Positions 50,103 to 50,506 of a stretch of 50,506 bases of DNA are shown here, piece by piece. Within the stretch, counting starts at the first letter, position 1. Each line of letters opens with the position of its first letter. Origin of the DNA: Acanthaster planci (lineage: Eukaryota; Echinodermata; Asteroidea; Valvatida; Acanthasteridae); NCBI RefSeq assembly GCF_001949145.1, contig NW_019091472.1:1-50506 (forward strand), in the 5' to 3' direction. A model generated the notes under the pieces. It was given only the letters and a program-made list of their open reading frames with translations. It did no database searches and was not told where the DNA came from. The translations under genes and the position numbers were made by a program.

Positions 50103-50506
50103 CTAACTGAAGACACTCCACAGGTTGTCGGGCAAGGGGGTCATATCGCGGTCTGCAGCGGGTGCGAGATGACGAAATCGGGTCATCTGAAAACGTGAAA
50201 GAGCATCAGCAGTGCCATTATCCAGGCCTGGAACATGCTGAGATCGAAACTGGATATTATATGTGAGACATGTCACCACGAGGCGGCGGACCAAACGCAT
50301 CAGTAAGTGACATTTAGACGTTTGTCAGTTGATGACACTAACTACAGCCTGGTTGTCACACCAAAATATCACGGGTTTATTATGCAATGGGACAGCCCAC
50401 TGCTGGACCGCTAGCACAACGGGGAACAATTCCAAGCAGGCAATAGAAAGGGACTGACTTTTTACATGCTCGGGCCACTTCCCTTGACACCAATGCGCAG
50501 CAAAGT
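50103..50506 (-). pseudogene. Retroelement RNase H domain, partial
   Basis: From the window edge the minus strand reads IACLELFPVVLAVQQWAVPL then VIFWCDNQAVVSVIN with a stop (TGA at about 50,328), then MRLVRRLVVTCLTYNIQFRS and HVPGLDNGTADALSRFQ. The CDN and the HVPGxxNxxADALSR blocks are the third and fourth conserved regions of retroelement RNase H. The reverse transcriptase lies outside the window. Confidence 0.75.

Larger units (their letters stand above)
49014..50506 (-). mobile_element. 3' part of a DIRS-like retroelement, truncated by the window end
   Basis: Sense strand is minus. From the window edge inward: the RNase H end of a Pol (50,506-50,103), a possible start of a further ORF, then a 3' region (49,820-49,014) ending in TGAGCAG as read on plus. 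That 3' region is shared with the insertion at 11,524-12,178, including the about 90-bp tandem units. The RNase H style and the inverted TGAGCAG ends seen in the other copy favour a DIRS-type element; the recombinase is not visible in this copy. Confidence 0.55.

Noticed and set aside
1-50506. Bacterial features, CRISPR array, rRNA
   Set aside because: No Shine-Dalgarno-led gene clusters, no spaced repeats of CRISPR type and no rRNA-like sequence seen.

Overview
The window is metazoan nuclear DNA, probably from a marine invertebrate. It has intron-split host exons with GT/AG junctions, no operons, no rRNA or CRISPR, and a dense load of animal transposable elements (CR1-like and L1/Tx1-like LINEs, DIRS-like tyrosine-recombinase retroelements, and Polinton/Maverick DNA elements). 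The species cannot be told from sequence alone.

Two related Polinton/Maverick (adintovirus-like) elements dominate, in opposite orientation. Polinton 2 (33,435-46,764, 13,330 bp) has both terminal inverted repeats (about 410-430 bp) and a short target duplication (GCATG, or TGCATG counting one TIR base). Left to right it carries: protein-primed-type DNA polymerase B (+); retroviral-type integrase (-); a two-membrane-segment coiled-coil protein (-); a 40-aa protein (+); jelly-roll-type capsid protein A (+); A32/FtsK-like packaging ATPase (+); a zinc/HNH protein (+); a run of small membrane proteins and one long coiled-coil protein (+). Then, on the opposite strand, come a deleted capsid B, a zinc-ribbon protein, two cysteine-triplet-repeat proteins and an acidic protein. 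Most genes are broken by frameshifts or stops, and integrase, polymerase and ATPase each also carry damage in a key motif. Polinton 1 (about 4,479-16,030) is the same family in reverse, but rearranged: ATPase and most of capsid A and polymerase are deleted, both ends derive from the same side of an element, the membrane/coiled-coil gene is present twice in inverted orientation, and a DIRS-like fragment has cut the HNH gene.

Outside these elements, 1.1-2.9 kb holds a CR1-like LINE piece and a retroelement Gag-like ORF1. A LINE C-terminus lies at 16.8-17.0 kb and an EN-RT LINE at 18.3-19.7 kb, all antisense. The 19.7-24.7 kb and 25.5-31 kb stretches are mostly non-coding with palindromic or foldback repeats. 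A host gene on the plus strand is suggested by an exon at 24,759-25,243 (type II membrane N-terminus) and one at 32,822-33,009 (start of a prolyl-4-hydroxylase-like 2OG-Fe(II) oxygenase domain) with matching splice phase; Polinton 2 sits 425 bp past the second exon's donor, apparently in the next intron. A decayed THAP zinc-finger gene lies antisense at 31.2-32.4 kb beside a CRE/YY1-like promoter candidate. The right end (49,014-50,506) is the 3' part of a DIRS-like element.

The Polinton gene set is a virus-like module (replication, integration, capsid, packaging) in a decayed, endogenous state. The least familiar parts are the cysteine-triplet proteins, the HNH protein with CxHGK repeats, and a 21-22 bp self-complementary AT block separating two divergent genes that recurs three times.
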